From contig JAWWCA010000170.1 in NCBI GenBank assembly GCA_033720695.1, forward strand, positions 1-7,815: a stretch of DNA of 7,815 nt, read 5' to 3'. Positions 1-5,845 of this stretch are shown here, piece after piece (the stretch's first letter is position 1; each line of letters starts with the position of its first letter). The position numbers and the translations under genes were made by a program. This stretch comes from DATGQT01 sp033720695 (GTDB taxonomy: Bacteria > Bacteroidota > Rhodothermia > Rhodothermales > Rubricoccaceae). The notes below the pieces were generated by a model. The model saw nothing but the letters and a program-made list of their open reading frames with translations, did no database searches and had not been told where the DNA came from.

Positions 1-458
1 CGCTTCTTCTCCCCGCCCGAGAACCCCTCGTTCACCGCGCGCTGCATGAGCCGGGGGTCGAGGTTGACGAAGGCGGCCTTCTCGCGCATCAGCGTGAGGA
101 AGTCGGCCACGTTCATCTCGTCCTGCCCGCGGTGGGCGCGGACCGAGTTGACGGCGGTCTTGAGGAACTGCATCGTGCTCACGCCCGGGAGCTCGACGGG
201 GTACTGGAAGGCGAGGAAGAGGCCCTCGCGGGCGCGCTCCTCGGGGTCCATCTCCGTGAGGTCCTCGCCCTTGAAGTGGATCGAGCCCTGGGAGATCTCG
301 TAGTCCTCCTTCCCGGCGAGGACGCCGGCGAGCGTGCTCTTGCCCGAGCCGTTCGGGCCCATGATGGCGTGGACCTCGCCGGGCTTGACGTCGAGCGAGA
401 GCCCCTTGAGGATCTCGTGGTCCTCGACGGAGGCGTGCAGGTTGGTGATCGTCAGCAT
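1..458 (-). CDS. sufC: SufC, Fe-S assembly ABC ATPase (partial, C-terminal part beyond the left edge)
   Basis: SufC is the cytoplasmic ATPase of the SufBCD scaffold that builds iron-sulfur clusters; its ATP-driven dimerisation opens the SufB-SufD core. The visible 152 codons start with MLTITNLHASVEDHEILKGL. They contain the Walker A motif GPNGSGKST (residues 34-42), the Q-loop in FLAFQYPVE (Q85), and the ABC signature FSGGE (146-150), followed by the KKR typical of SufC rather than of transporter ATPases. Walker B, the D-loop and the switch histidine should lie past the edge, since family members are about 250 residues. The ATG at 456-458 starts at the residue where SufC proteins usually begin. 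No Shine-Dalgarno motif precedes it. It follows sufB on the same strand after 73 nt, the usual sufB-sufC order; sufD and sufS would be expected next, outside the window. Identity is very secure. Confidence 0.97.
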   Translation of the reverse strand, partial: MLTITNLHASVEDHEILKGLSLDVKPGEVHAIMGPNGSGKSTLAGVLAGKEDYEISQGSIHFKGEDLTEMDPEERAREGLFLAFQYPVELPGVSTMQFLKTAVNSVRAHRGQDEMNVADFLTLMREKAAFVNLDPRLMQRAVNEGFSGGEKK

Positions 459-482
459 GCGGTTGCGTTAGGTGGTGTCGGG

Positions 483-510
483 GTAGGGGCGCGGCGGGCC
501 GCGCCCTTAC
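483..510. repeat. GC-rich palindrome between sufB and sufC
   Basis: Arms GTAGGGGCGCGG (483-494) and CCGCGCCCTTAC (499-510) are inverted copies with one mismatch, separated by CGGG. The inner 8 bp are perfect and all G/C, so the sufB-sufC transcript should fold into a very stable hairpin about 28 nt before the sufC start. No U-tract follows, which argues against an intrinsic terminator. The arms resemble short GTAGGGGCG/CGCCCCTAC palindromes that I recall as dispersed repeats in several bacterial phyla; that link is from memory. It may be a REP-like repeat, or an mRNA processing or stability element that tunes sufB against sufC. Confidence 0.7.
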
Positions 511-531
511 GAAGAAGGACGGCGGGGGGGC

Positions 532-2001
532 TCAGCCGACGGAGCCCTCGAGCTGGACCGAGAGCAGCTTCTGCGCCTCGACGGCGAACTCCATCGGGAG
601 CTTGGCGAGGATCTCCTTCGCGTAGCCGTTGACGATGAGGTTGAGGGCGTCCTGCTCCGAGATCCCGCGGGCCTGGCAGTAGAACATCTGGTCTTCGCCC
701 ACCTTCGAGGTCGTCGCCTCGTGCTCCACCTGCGCCGAGCTGTTGTTGATCTCGATGTAGGGGAAGGTGTGGGCCCCGCAGCGGTCGCCGATCAGGAGGG
801 AGTCGCACTGCGAGAAGTTGCGCGCTCGCTCGGCCTTCTTGTTGACCTTGACGAGGCCGCGGTACGAGTTGTTCGAGTGGCCGGCCGAGATGCCCTTCGA
901 GATGATCGTGCTCCGGGTGTCCTTCCCGAGGTGGATCATCTTGGTCCCGGTGTCGGCCTGCTGGTAGTCCTTCGTGAAGGCGACGGAGTAGAACTCGCCC
1001 ACGCTGTGGTCACCCTTGAGGATGCAGCCGGGGTACTTCCAGGTGATCGCGGAGCCCGTCTCGAGCTGGGTCCAGGTGATCTTGGAGTGGGCGCCCTCGC
1101 AGAGCCCGCGCTTGGTGACGAAGTTGAAGATGCCACCGCGTCCCTCCTCGTCGCCTGGGTACCAGTTCTGGATCGTCGAGTACTTGATCTCGGCGCGCTC
1201 GTGGGCGACGAGCTCGACGATCGCGGCATGGAGCTGGTGCTCCTCGCGCATCGGTGCCGTGCAGCCCTCCATGTAGGAGACGTAGCCGCCCTCGTCGCAG
1301 ATGACGAGCGTCCGCTCGAACTGGCCGGTGTTGGCCTCGTTGATGCGGAAGTAGGTCGAGAGCTCCATCGGGCAGCGGACGCCCGGCGGGATGTAGCAGA
1401 AGGAGCCGTCGGAGAAGACGGCCGAGTTCAGCGCGGCGAAGAGGTTGTCCGTGTACGGGACCACGCTCCCCATGTACTTCCGCACGAGGTCGGGGTGGGT
1501 CTGGACGGCCTCGGAGAACGAGCTGAACACGATGCCGTGCTTGGCGAGCTCCTCCTTGAACGTGGTCGCCACGCTCACCGAGTCCATGACGGCGTCGACG
1601 GCGACGCCGGCGAGGCGGGCCTGCTCGCTGAGCGGGATGCCGAGCCGCTCGAAGTCGGCCAGCACCTCGGGGGGGACCTCGTCGAGGCTCTCGTACTTCG
1701 CCTTCTTGCCGGGGGCGGCGTAGTAGTACGCGTCCTGGAAGTCGATCTCGGGGACGTCGAGGTGGGCCCAGTCGGGGAGCGCGCCGTCGTGCTTCTCCAG
1801 GAGCTCGAAGAAGTGGCGGAGTGCCTTGAGGCGGTACTCGAGGAGCCACTCCGGCTCGCCCTTCTTGGCCGAGATGAACCGGATGGTGTCCTCCGAGAGG
1901 CCCTTCGGCGCCTTCTCGCTCTCGACGTCGGTGACGAAGCCGTACTTGTAGCCCTGCTCGGCGACGTCCTCGAAAAAGTCGTGTTCGGTGTAGGTCGGCA
2001 T
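532..2001 (-). CDS. sufB: SufB, Fe-S cluster assembly scaffold protein
   Basis: SufB is the scaffold subunit of the cytoplasmic SufBC2D complex, on which clusters are assembled from sulfur delivered by SufS/SufE-type proteins. The protein is 489 residues (E. coli SufB is 495). It is highly typical: GSFCYIPPGVRCPMELSTYF (199-218), VSYMEGCTAPMR with C247, QCDSLLIGDRCGAHTFPY with C399, EHEATTSKVGEDQMFYC with H427 and E428, and the C-terminus EFAVEAQKLLSVQLEGSVG. C399 and H427/E428 align, with a constant offset of six, with the functionally essential E. coli C405 and H433/E434. The frame stays open to an ATG at 2091, but that adds 30 proline-rich residues unlike the family; MPTYTEHDFFEDV, starting at 2001, is the natural N-terminus. 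It is probably the first gene of a suf operon, divergent from the A-type carrier gene. No Shine-Dalgarno motif is visible. Confidence 0.97.
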   Translation of the reverse strand: MPTYTEHDFFEDVAEQGYKYGFVTDVESEKAPKGLSEDTIRFISAKKGEPEWLLEYRLKALRHFFELLEKHDGALPDWAHLDVPEIDFQDAYYYAAPGKKAKYESLDEVPPEVLADFERLGIPLSEQARLAGVAVDAVMDSVSVATTFKEELAKHGIVFSSFSEAVQTHPDLVRKYMGSVVPYTDNLFAALNSAVFSDGSFCYIPPGVRCPMELSTYFRINEANTGQFERTLVICDEGGYVSYMEGCTAPMREEHQLHAAIVELVAHERAEIKYSTIQNWYPGDEEGRGGIFNFVTKRGLCEGAHSKITWTQLETGSAITWKYPGCILKGDHSVGEFYSVAFTKDYQQADTGTKMIHLGKDTRSTIISKGISAGHSNNSYRGLVKVNKKAERARNFSQCDSLLIGDRCGAHTFPYIEINNSSAQVEHEATTSKVGEDQMFYCQARGISEQDALNLIVNGYAKEILAKLPMEFAVEAQKLLSVQLEGSVG

Positions 2002-2033
2002 GGGCGGGAGAGACCGGGGGAGGGGGACGGTTG

Positions 2034-2043
2034 GCGGTACCGC
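2034..2043. repeat. Perfect 10-bp palindrome upstream of sufB
   Basis: GCGGTACCGC is self-complementary and lies 33-42 nt before the sufB start codon, where a core promoter would be expected. It may be part of an operator, but short GC palindromes are common in this DNA, so weight is low. Confidence 0.3.
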
Positions 2044-2088
2044 AGGGGGGGTGGAGGGTTCCCCCCGCGGCGGGGGCGCTGGAGGGCT

Positions 2089-2103
2089 CATGAAGCCTTC
2101 ATG
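2089..2103. promoter_or_regulatory. Perfect palindrome CATGAAGCCTTCATG, candidate suf operator
   Basis: Seven-base arms CATGAAG and CTTCATG flank a single central C. The pairing extends outward with GGGC (2084-2087) and GCCC (2106-2109) around one mismatch or wobble and one bulged base. A one-base centre cannot form a good RNA hairpin, so a binding site for a dimeric regulator is the more natural reading. It sits 88-102 nt upstream of the sufB start and 110-124 nt upstream of the A-type carrier start, so it could serve both genes. Which regulator would bind is unknown; I do not recognise it as an IscR, SufR or Fur consensus. Confidence 0.45.
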
Positions 2104-2166
2104 GCGCCCCCGGCGTCGCGGAAGCGAAGCTCCCCGAAGGAAACCCGGCCCGTCGCGGTAGGTTAT

Positions 2167-2190
2167 GCAGGCACGGTCTCCGGAGCCTGC
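2167..2190. repeat. Inverted repeat GCAGGC...GCCTGC upstream of the A-type carrier gene
   Basis: GCAGGC (2167-2172) and GCCTGC (2185-2190) are perfect inverted copies with a 12-nt spacer that itself contains CGG...CCG. It lies 24-47 nt upstream of the plus-strand start at 2214, a position compatible with an operator or an upstream promoter element. It could also fold as a hairpin in a leftward or rightward transcript. Function is inferred from position only. Confidence 0.35.
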
Positions 2191-2200
2191 CGCTCCCGGT

Positions 2201-2208
2201 TAAGTTTC
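2201..2208 (+). promoter_or_regulatory. Candidate Bacteroidota-type -7 element TAAGTTTC
   Basis: The sequence matches the TAnnTTTG -7 consensus of Bacteroidota housekeeping promoters except at the last base. It ends only 5 nt before the ATG at 2214, so transcription from it would begin at or very near the start codon and give an almost leaderless mRNA. No clear TTG -33 element is seen at the usual distance. Confidence 0.25.
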
Positions 2209-2213
2209 CCGCA

Positions 2214-2570
2214 ATGCCGACCCGAACGATGGACGCCGTCTCCCTCCGCATCACCGAGTCCGCCGCCAAGCGTCTGCGCGCCGTCGCCGCCGACGAGGGC
2301 GTGGACCTGGGCACGACCTTCCTCCGGGTCGCCGTCGTGGAGGGGGGGTGCTCCGGGCTCACTTACGACCTCGGGTGGGACCCCGTGCTGCAGCCGTCCG
2401 ACACCCTCGTCGAGGCGCAGGGGCTGCGGGTCGCGCTCGACCGCCGCTCGTACCTCTACCTCGACGGCACCACGCTCGACTTCTCGGACGGGCTGGAGGG
2501 GAAGGGCTTCCACTTCCACAACCCGCAGGCTTCTCGCACCTGCGCCTGCGGCGAGTCGTTCTCGCTCTGA
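2214..2570 (+). CDS. IscA/SufA/HesB-family A-type iron-sulfur carrier protein
   Basis: A-type carriers receive nascent Fe-S clusters from the scaffold and pass them to apo-enzymes in the cytoplasm. This 118-residue protein has the three conserved cysteines of the family: C46 in VEGGCSGLTYDL, and C110 and C112 in RTCACGESF near the C-terminus. The 64-residue spacing between the first two equals that of E. coli IscA (C35 and C99). The N-terminal part LRITESAAKRLRAV is also typical. The ATG at 2214 is chosen; M6 (2229) is an alternative that loses five residues. The gene is divergent from sufB across 212 bp, which suggests shared control with the SUF operon. The sequence alone does not say whether it acts as SufA, IscA or ErpA, so no symbol is given. 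The C-terminal SFSL after the CxCG is short and normal. Confidence 0.93.
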   Translation: MPTRTMDAVSLRITESAAKRLRAVAADEGVDLGTTFLRVAVVEGGCSGLTYDLGWDPVLQPSDTLVEAQGLRVALDRRSYLYLDGTTLDFSDGLEGKGFHFHNPQASRTCACGESFSL

Positions 2571-2585
2571 GCGGAGGCCAAAAGG

Positions 2586-2615
2586 AACCCGCCCAGCCTT
2601 ACGGGGCGGGCGGGT
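2586..2615 (-). terminator. Candidate terminator for the DUF192 gene (minus strand)
   Basis: ACCCGCCC (2587-2594) and GGGCGGGT (2608-2615) form an 8-bp stem with a 13-nt loop. A second register with a 9-nt loop is also possible. Read on the minus strand the stem is followed by TCCTTTTGG, a modest T-rich tail, so it fits a rho-independent terminator about 110 nt past the DUF192 stop. Read on the plus strand it has no U-tract. Confidence 0.45.
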
Positions 2616-2686
2616 CTGTGGCGGGGGCCGGCGAGGGCCGGCGTCCCAGGCTCACTTGGGGGGTTAACGGAGCGTCCGGCGGGGTC

Positions 2687-2706
2687 GTGCCCGAGGGCAC
2701 ATCCTT
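2687..2706 (+). terminator. Candidate weak terminator for the A-type carrier gene
   Basis: GTGCCC and GGGCAC are perfect inverted copies two bases apart, giving a 5-bp stem with a CGAG loop, followed on the plus strand by ATCCTTTCG. The stem is short and the U-tract is broken, so the call is tentative. It lies 117 nt after the carrier stop and just beyond the 3' end of the convergent DUF192 gene. Confidence 0.3.
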
Positions 2707-2727
2707 TCGCACCATCTTCGAACGCGC

Positions 2728-3276
2728 TCAAGGCCCGGCGGCGGCGCTGTCGGGCGGCGCGGCGCTGGTCCCAGCGATGGGCGACCACGTGATGCGGTCT
2801 CCGGTGGCGAGCCCGTAGCGGTCGGCGAAGCCGGCCGGCGTCTCGACGACGAACCGCGCGGGGCCGATCGACGGCAGCACCTCGGGCGAGAGCGGCTCGG
2901 CGTACTTCGCCACGTTCAGGAGCGTCGAGTCGGGCGCGAAGAACATGATGTCGAGCGAGCGCGGCGTGTTGGCCATGTAGAACGTGCGCGGCTGGGCATC
3001 GGGGAATTCGAAGAGCATCCCCCAGTCGTCCGGGAGGCAGCGCCGGTCCATCAGCCCGCGCTGGATGGTCGAATCGGTGTCGACGATCTCGACGCCGATC
3101 TCCTTCACGGGGGCGCCGTCGGCGCGGAGGAACTGGAGCCGGGCGTCGGTTCGATACGCGATGCCGGGCGTCTCCTCGCAGGCGCCGCCGTCGGTCGCGG
3201 CGGGCGCGGGCGCGTCGCCGTTACCGCAGGCCGCGAGGACGAGGAGGGGGAGCAGGAGGAGGGGAAGTCGGTGCAT
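2728..3276 (-). CDS. DUF192-family lipoprotein
   Basis: This 182-residue protein begins MHRLPLLLLPLLVLAAC, a lipoprotein signal peptide with lipobox LAAC and acylated Cys17, so it should be membrane-anchored on the periplasmic side. The rest is a DUF192 domain (about residues 46-165): IQRGLMDRR (71-79), WGMLFEF (85-91), RTFYMANTPRSLDIMFF (97-113), and the closing PARFVVETPAGFADRYGL...GDRI. DUF192 proteins are widespread, secreted or periplasmic in many bacteria, and of unknown biochemical function. The frame is open 23 codons further upstream to 3345, but the lipobox fixes the start at 3276. A candidate promoter sits just upstream, so it can be expressed independently of hemW, which precedes it by 88 nt on the same strand. 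The alanine- and proline-rich stretches after Cys17 and at the C-terminus look like flexible linkers. Confidence 0.92.
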   Translation of the reverse strand: MHRLPLLLLPLLVLAACGNGDAPAPAATDGGACEETPGIAYRTDARLQFLRADGAPVKEIGVEIVDTDSTIQRGLMDRRCLPDDWGMLFEFPDAQPRTFYMANTPRSLDIMFFAPDSTLLNVAKYAEPLSPEVLPSIGPARFVVETPAGFADRYGLATGDRITWSPIAGTSAAPPDSAAAGP

Positions 3277-3298
3277 GAAGGGGAGGGAGCGGTCGGAT

Positions 3299-3328
3299 GG
3301 AAGGTACCGAGGGGGCGGGACGCCCCAA
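3299..3328 (-). promoter_or_regulatory. Candidate promoter of the DUF192 lipoprotein gene
   Basis: On the minus strand TTG (3328-3326) is followed after 19 nt by TACCTTCC (3306-3299). This matches the TTG-N19-TAnnTT spacing of Bacteroidota promoters, with the last two bases of the -7 element differing from TTTG. The -7 element ends 22 nt before the ATG at 3276, a plausible distance. Confidence 0.45.
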
Positions 3329-3364
3329 CGCCGCGCCGGGCGCATCGCGTGCCATGGCCTGCCA

Positions 3365-4510
3365 TCACCCCACCAGCTTCACGGCCACGGCGTCGGCCAC
3401 GGCGGCCCCCTCGGGGGTGAGGCGGACGCGGTCGGGCTCCACCGCCAGCAGGCCGGCGCGGCGGAGGGCGTCCACCTCCGCCCGCCGGTCGACGAGGAGG
3501 TCCACGCCGTGGTCGCGGCGGAGGCGGCCGAGGTCGAGCCCCCGGTCGAGGCGGCGGAGGCCGAGGAGGATGGCCTCATCGGCGAGGGCGTCGGCGCCGA
3601 GCGTTTCTCGCTCCTCCAGGGGGAGCTCGTGAGCGGCGAGGAGGGCCTGGTAGCGGCCGAGGTGGCGGACGTTCGACCACCGGTGCGCGAGGGACCGGGT
3701 CTTCTTCCAGAACGCGTGCGCGCTTGGCCCGAAGCCAAGAACGTTGGCGTGCGACCAATAGGCGCTGTTGTGGCGGCTCTCGAACCCCGGCCTCGCGTAC
3801 GACGACACCTCGTAGTGCGAGAGGCCTCGCGCGGTGAGGTACGCGTGCGTGAAGAGGAACCGCGCGCGGAGGGTCTCGTCCGGCTCCGGCACCACGAGCC
3901 CGCGCGCCACCAGCTTGTGGAGCGGCGTTCGCTCCTCGACGGTCAGGCTGTAGCACGAGAGGTGCGGGGCGCCGAGGCGGACGGCCTTCTCCAGGTTGGC
4001 GCCCCAGTACTCGAACGGCTGCTCCGGCCGCCCGAAGATGAGGTCGACGGAGAAGCTGTCGAACACGTCGGCCACGGCCTCGACCGCCTGCTCGGCCGTC
4101 TGGGCGTCGTGCGCGCGGTTCATGAACGCCAGGTCCTCGTCGAAGAACGACTGCACGCCGAGCGAGAGGCGCGTGACGCCGAGGGCCCGGAGGCCGCGGA
4201 GGGTCTCGGGTGCGGCGTCCTCCGGGTTCATCTCAAGCGTGACCTCCTCGAGCGTGCTCGTGTCGAAGTGCTTTTCGACGGCGGCGAGGATGCGCGCCAC
4301 GTCGTCCAGCGGAAGGAGGGAGGGGGTGCCCCCGCCGAAGTACACGGTCTCGACGGGCTCCTTCGGCCCGAACGAGCGTCCGTACGCTTCGATCTCCGTC
4401 TCCAGCGCCCGGACGAACGCGCCGGTGTCGCGCTGCGTCGTGACGAAGTAGAAGTCGCAGTACGAGCAGCGCTGGACGCAGAAGGGGACGTGGACGTAGA
4501 GGCCGGCCAA
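3365..4510 (-). CDS. hemW: HemW, radical-SAM haem chaperone, TTG start
   Basis: HemW is a cytoplasmic radical-SAM-family protein that binds haem and passes it to haem enzymes such as respiratory cytochromes; it was long annotated as an oxygen-independent coproporphyrinogen III oxidase-like protein. The 381-residue product (E. coli HemW is 378) begins MAGLYVHVPFC. It has the cluster-binding CxxxCxxC (C11, C15, C18), the SAM-binding YFGGGTPSLL (57-66), NRAH (131-134), and the HemW-specific haem-binding motif HNSAYW (247-252), which HemN lacks. The C-terminal HemN_C-like winged-helix region runs from about residue 300. No ATG or GTG lies near the family's N-terminus; the TTG at 4508-4510 gives exactly the usual MAGLY start. 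The open frame continues upstream to 6427 antisense to nurA, but that extension is not credible. A weak TATCCTCT lies 24 nt upstream. The gene is divergent from nurA across 102 bp. Confidence 0.95.
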   Translation of the reverse strand: MAGLYVHVPFCVQRCSYCDFYFVTTQRDTGAFVRALETEIEAYGRSFGPKEPVETVYFGGGTPSLLPLDDVARILAAVEKHFDTSTLEEVTLEMNPEDAAPETLRGLRALGVTRLSLGVQSFFDEDLAFMNRAHDAQTAEQAVEAVADVFDSFSVDLIFGRPEQPFEYWGANLEKAVRLGAPHLSCYSLTVEERTPLHKLVARGLVVPEPDETLRARFLFTHAYLTARGLSHYEVSSYARPGFESRHNSAYWSHANVLGFGPSAHAFWKKTRSLAHRWSNVRHLGRYQALLAAHELPLEERETLGADALADEAILLGLRRLDRGLDLGRLRRDHGVDLLVDRRAEVDALRRAGLLAVEPDRVRLTPEGAAVADAVAVKLVG

Positions 4511-4563
4511 GCGAGGGGGGAAGCGGTCGCAACGAGAGGATAGCGGCGCCGCAGTCCCGCCGC

Positions 4564-4591
4564 CATCCTCGATCCTCCATCTTCTATCTTC
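4564..4591. repeat. Four 7-nt tandem repeats, NATCYTC
   Basis: CATCCTC, GATCCTC, CATCTTC and TATCTTC follow one another without gaps in the 102-bp region between the divergent hemW and nurA starts. The strand is entirely pyrimidine-biased apart from the A (and one G) at unit starts. The last unit overlaps the candidate nurA -7 element. It may be simple-sequence slippage or a regulator-binding array. Confidence 0.6.
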
Positions 4592-4592
4592 C
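4585..4592 (+). promoter_or_regulatory. Candidate -7 element TATCTTCC of nurA
   Basis: It fits TAnnTT followed by CC and ends 20 nt before the nurA ATG at 4613, matching the element before the DUF192 gene in form and distance. No TTG is found at the expected -33 position, so support is limited. Confidence 0.3.
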
Positions 4593-4612
4593 CGGCACGC
4601 CGTCCCCCCGCC

Positions 4613-5785
4613 ATGCTCGACTTCCACCGCCTCGCCGGCCAGTTCCAGGACTTCTCGGCCTACCGCCGCGACGAGGACCGCCGCCACGCCGACCGCCTGG
4701 CCGGTGCCCTCGACGCGCTCACGGCCTGCAGCACGGGCTGGGAGTCGCTCCGCGACGCCGTCCTCGCCGAGGCCGCCGAGCGGGGCCGCCGCCACACGCC
4801 CCTCCGCGCCATCCCGCACGATGCGCCCGACGGGTGCCACGCCTGCGGCCCCCGCCCTACGCCCGTCACCGTCGTCGCCACGGACGGGAGCCAGATCTAC
4901 CCCGAGCGGCACGTCGAGCCGACGTGCTACCTCCTCAACGTCAGCCGCGTCGCGTTCCACTACGGCACCGAGGAGCCGTGCGTGATCGAGGCCGTCCCGC
5001 AGCTCCGCTACCGCGCGCGCGACCTCGAAGACCTCGCCGGCGAGGGTGACGACGCCCGCTTCGACGTCACCGTCGAGGTGGTCTCGGCGCTCCGCGACGA
5101 GCTGGAGCTGGTGACGCTCTACGAGACCGCCGCCGCCGAGCGCCGCTCGGGCCGCCCCGTCGTGGCCCTGGCCGACGGCACGCTCATCCGGTGGATGCTG
5201 CGGGGGATGAAGAACCGGGCCCTCGAGGAGCGCCTCGTGGCCCGCTACGTCGAGGCGCTGGAGTGCTTCCGCGCCGACGGCCTCCCGGTGGCCTCCTACG
5301 TCTCGCTCCCGGCCAACGCCGAGGTGGTCCACCTCCTCCGGTTCTGGCGCGGCGAGGACGACCAGGCGCCCCCCGAGGACACCCTCCGCGGCCTCCTCGA
5401 CCGCCACCTCTTCGAGCGGGCGCTCGACGAGGGCGAGCGCTCGGCCGTCTTCGCCTCCGGCTCGCGCATCCTGGACGAGTACGGGGCCCACCACATCGTC
5501 TACTTCTACGTCCGCGCCGGGCGCGAGGTGGGCCGCGTCGAGATGCCGCAGTGGGTGGCCGAGCAGCCGGGGTGGGTGGACCTCCTCCACGCCGTCGTCC
5601 TCGACGAGGTCGAGAAGGGGGGCGGCTACCCGATGATCCTCTCCGAGGCGCACGAGCGCGCGGTCGTGCGGGCTCGGGAGAAGGACGTGTTCTATCGCAT
5701 CCTCGAGCGGCAGATGCGCAGCGCCGGCCTCCCCACGACCGTCGCCTCGGGCAAGGCCGCCTCCAAGCGCACGCCGCGGATCTGA
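4613..5785 (+). CDS. nurA: NurA-family DNA double-strand break repair nuclease
   Basis: NurA is a Mn-dependent 5'-3' exonuclease and endonuclease that resects DNA ends, best known in archaea where it works with the HerA hexameric translocase. The 390-residue protein has the NurA core: VVATDGSQIYPERH (88-100) with D91, followed by YLLNVSRVAFHYG, then ALADGTLIRW (185-194) with D188, and the C-terminal YPMILSEAHERAVVRAREKDVFY (339-361) with H347. D91, D188 and H347 are the likely metal-site residues by analogy with characterised NurA proteins. The N-terminal 70 residues are helical and charged. A CxxC pair (C75, C78) stands just before the first catalytic strand; its role is unknown. The ATG at 4613 is used because no better upstream start exists. 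The next gene on the same strand follows after 60 nt and encodes a HAS-barrel-like protein, making an operon likely. No HerA ATPase lies in the window. Confidence 0.92.
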   Translation: MLDFHRLAGQFQDFSAYRRDEDRRHADRLAGALDALTACSTGWESLRDAVLAEAAERGRRHTPLRAIPHDAPDGCHACGPRPTPVTVVATDGSQIYPERHVEPTCYLLNVSRVAFHYGTEEPCVIEAVPQLRYRARDLEDLAGEGDDARFDVTVEVVSALRDELELVTLYETAAAERRSGRPVVALADGTLIRWMLRGMKNRALEERLVARYVEALECFRADGLPVASYVSLPANAEVVHLLRFWRGEDDQAPPEDTLRGLLDRHLFERALDEGERSAVFASGSRILDEYGAHHIVYFYVRAGREVGRVEMPQWVAEQPGWVDLLHAVVLDEVEKGGGYPMILSEAHERAVVRAREKDVFYRILERQMRSAGLPTTVASGKAASKRTPRI

Positions 5786-5812
5786 GGCGCCGCGGGCCTC
5801 GCCCCGCCCGCG

Positions 5813-5820
5813 TAGATTCT
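5813..5820 (+). promoter_or_regulatory. Possible -7 element TAGATTCT before the HAS-barrel-like gene
   Basis: It is a TAnnTT match ending 25 nt before the ATG at 5846, inside the 60-nt gap after nurA. It lacks the terminal TG and any clear -33 box, so it may be chance and the gene may simply be read from the nurA transcript. Confidence 0.2.
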
Positions 5821-5845
5821 GGGCCCCGTTCCGAGCCCCACCCGA

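Noticed and set aside
2002..2091. N-terminal extension of SufB by 30 residues
   Set aside because: The extension is proline-rich, unlike SufB, and would cover the palindrome at 2089-2103; the start at 2001 gives the usual family length.
721..2667. 648-residue plus-strand open frame
   Set aside because: It is antisense to sufB and then out of frame across the A-type carrier gene. Its composition is that of a GC-rich shadow frame and it shows no recognisable domain.
3277..3345. N-terminal extension of the DUF192 protein by 23 residues
   Set aside because: It would bury the lipoprotein signal peptide and would include the candidate promoter.
2984..4543. 519-residue plus-strand open frame
   Set aside because: It is the antisense shadow of the DUF192 gene and hemW, with repetitive E/A/V/R/G composition and no motif.
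5784..5800. GAGGC...GCCTC inverted repeat just after nurA
   Set aside because: Only five base pairs with a 7-nt loop and no U-tract; not enough for a terminator call in such GC-rich DNA.
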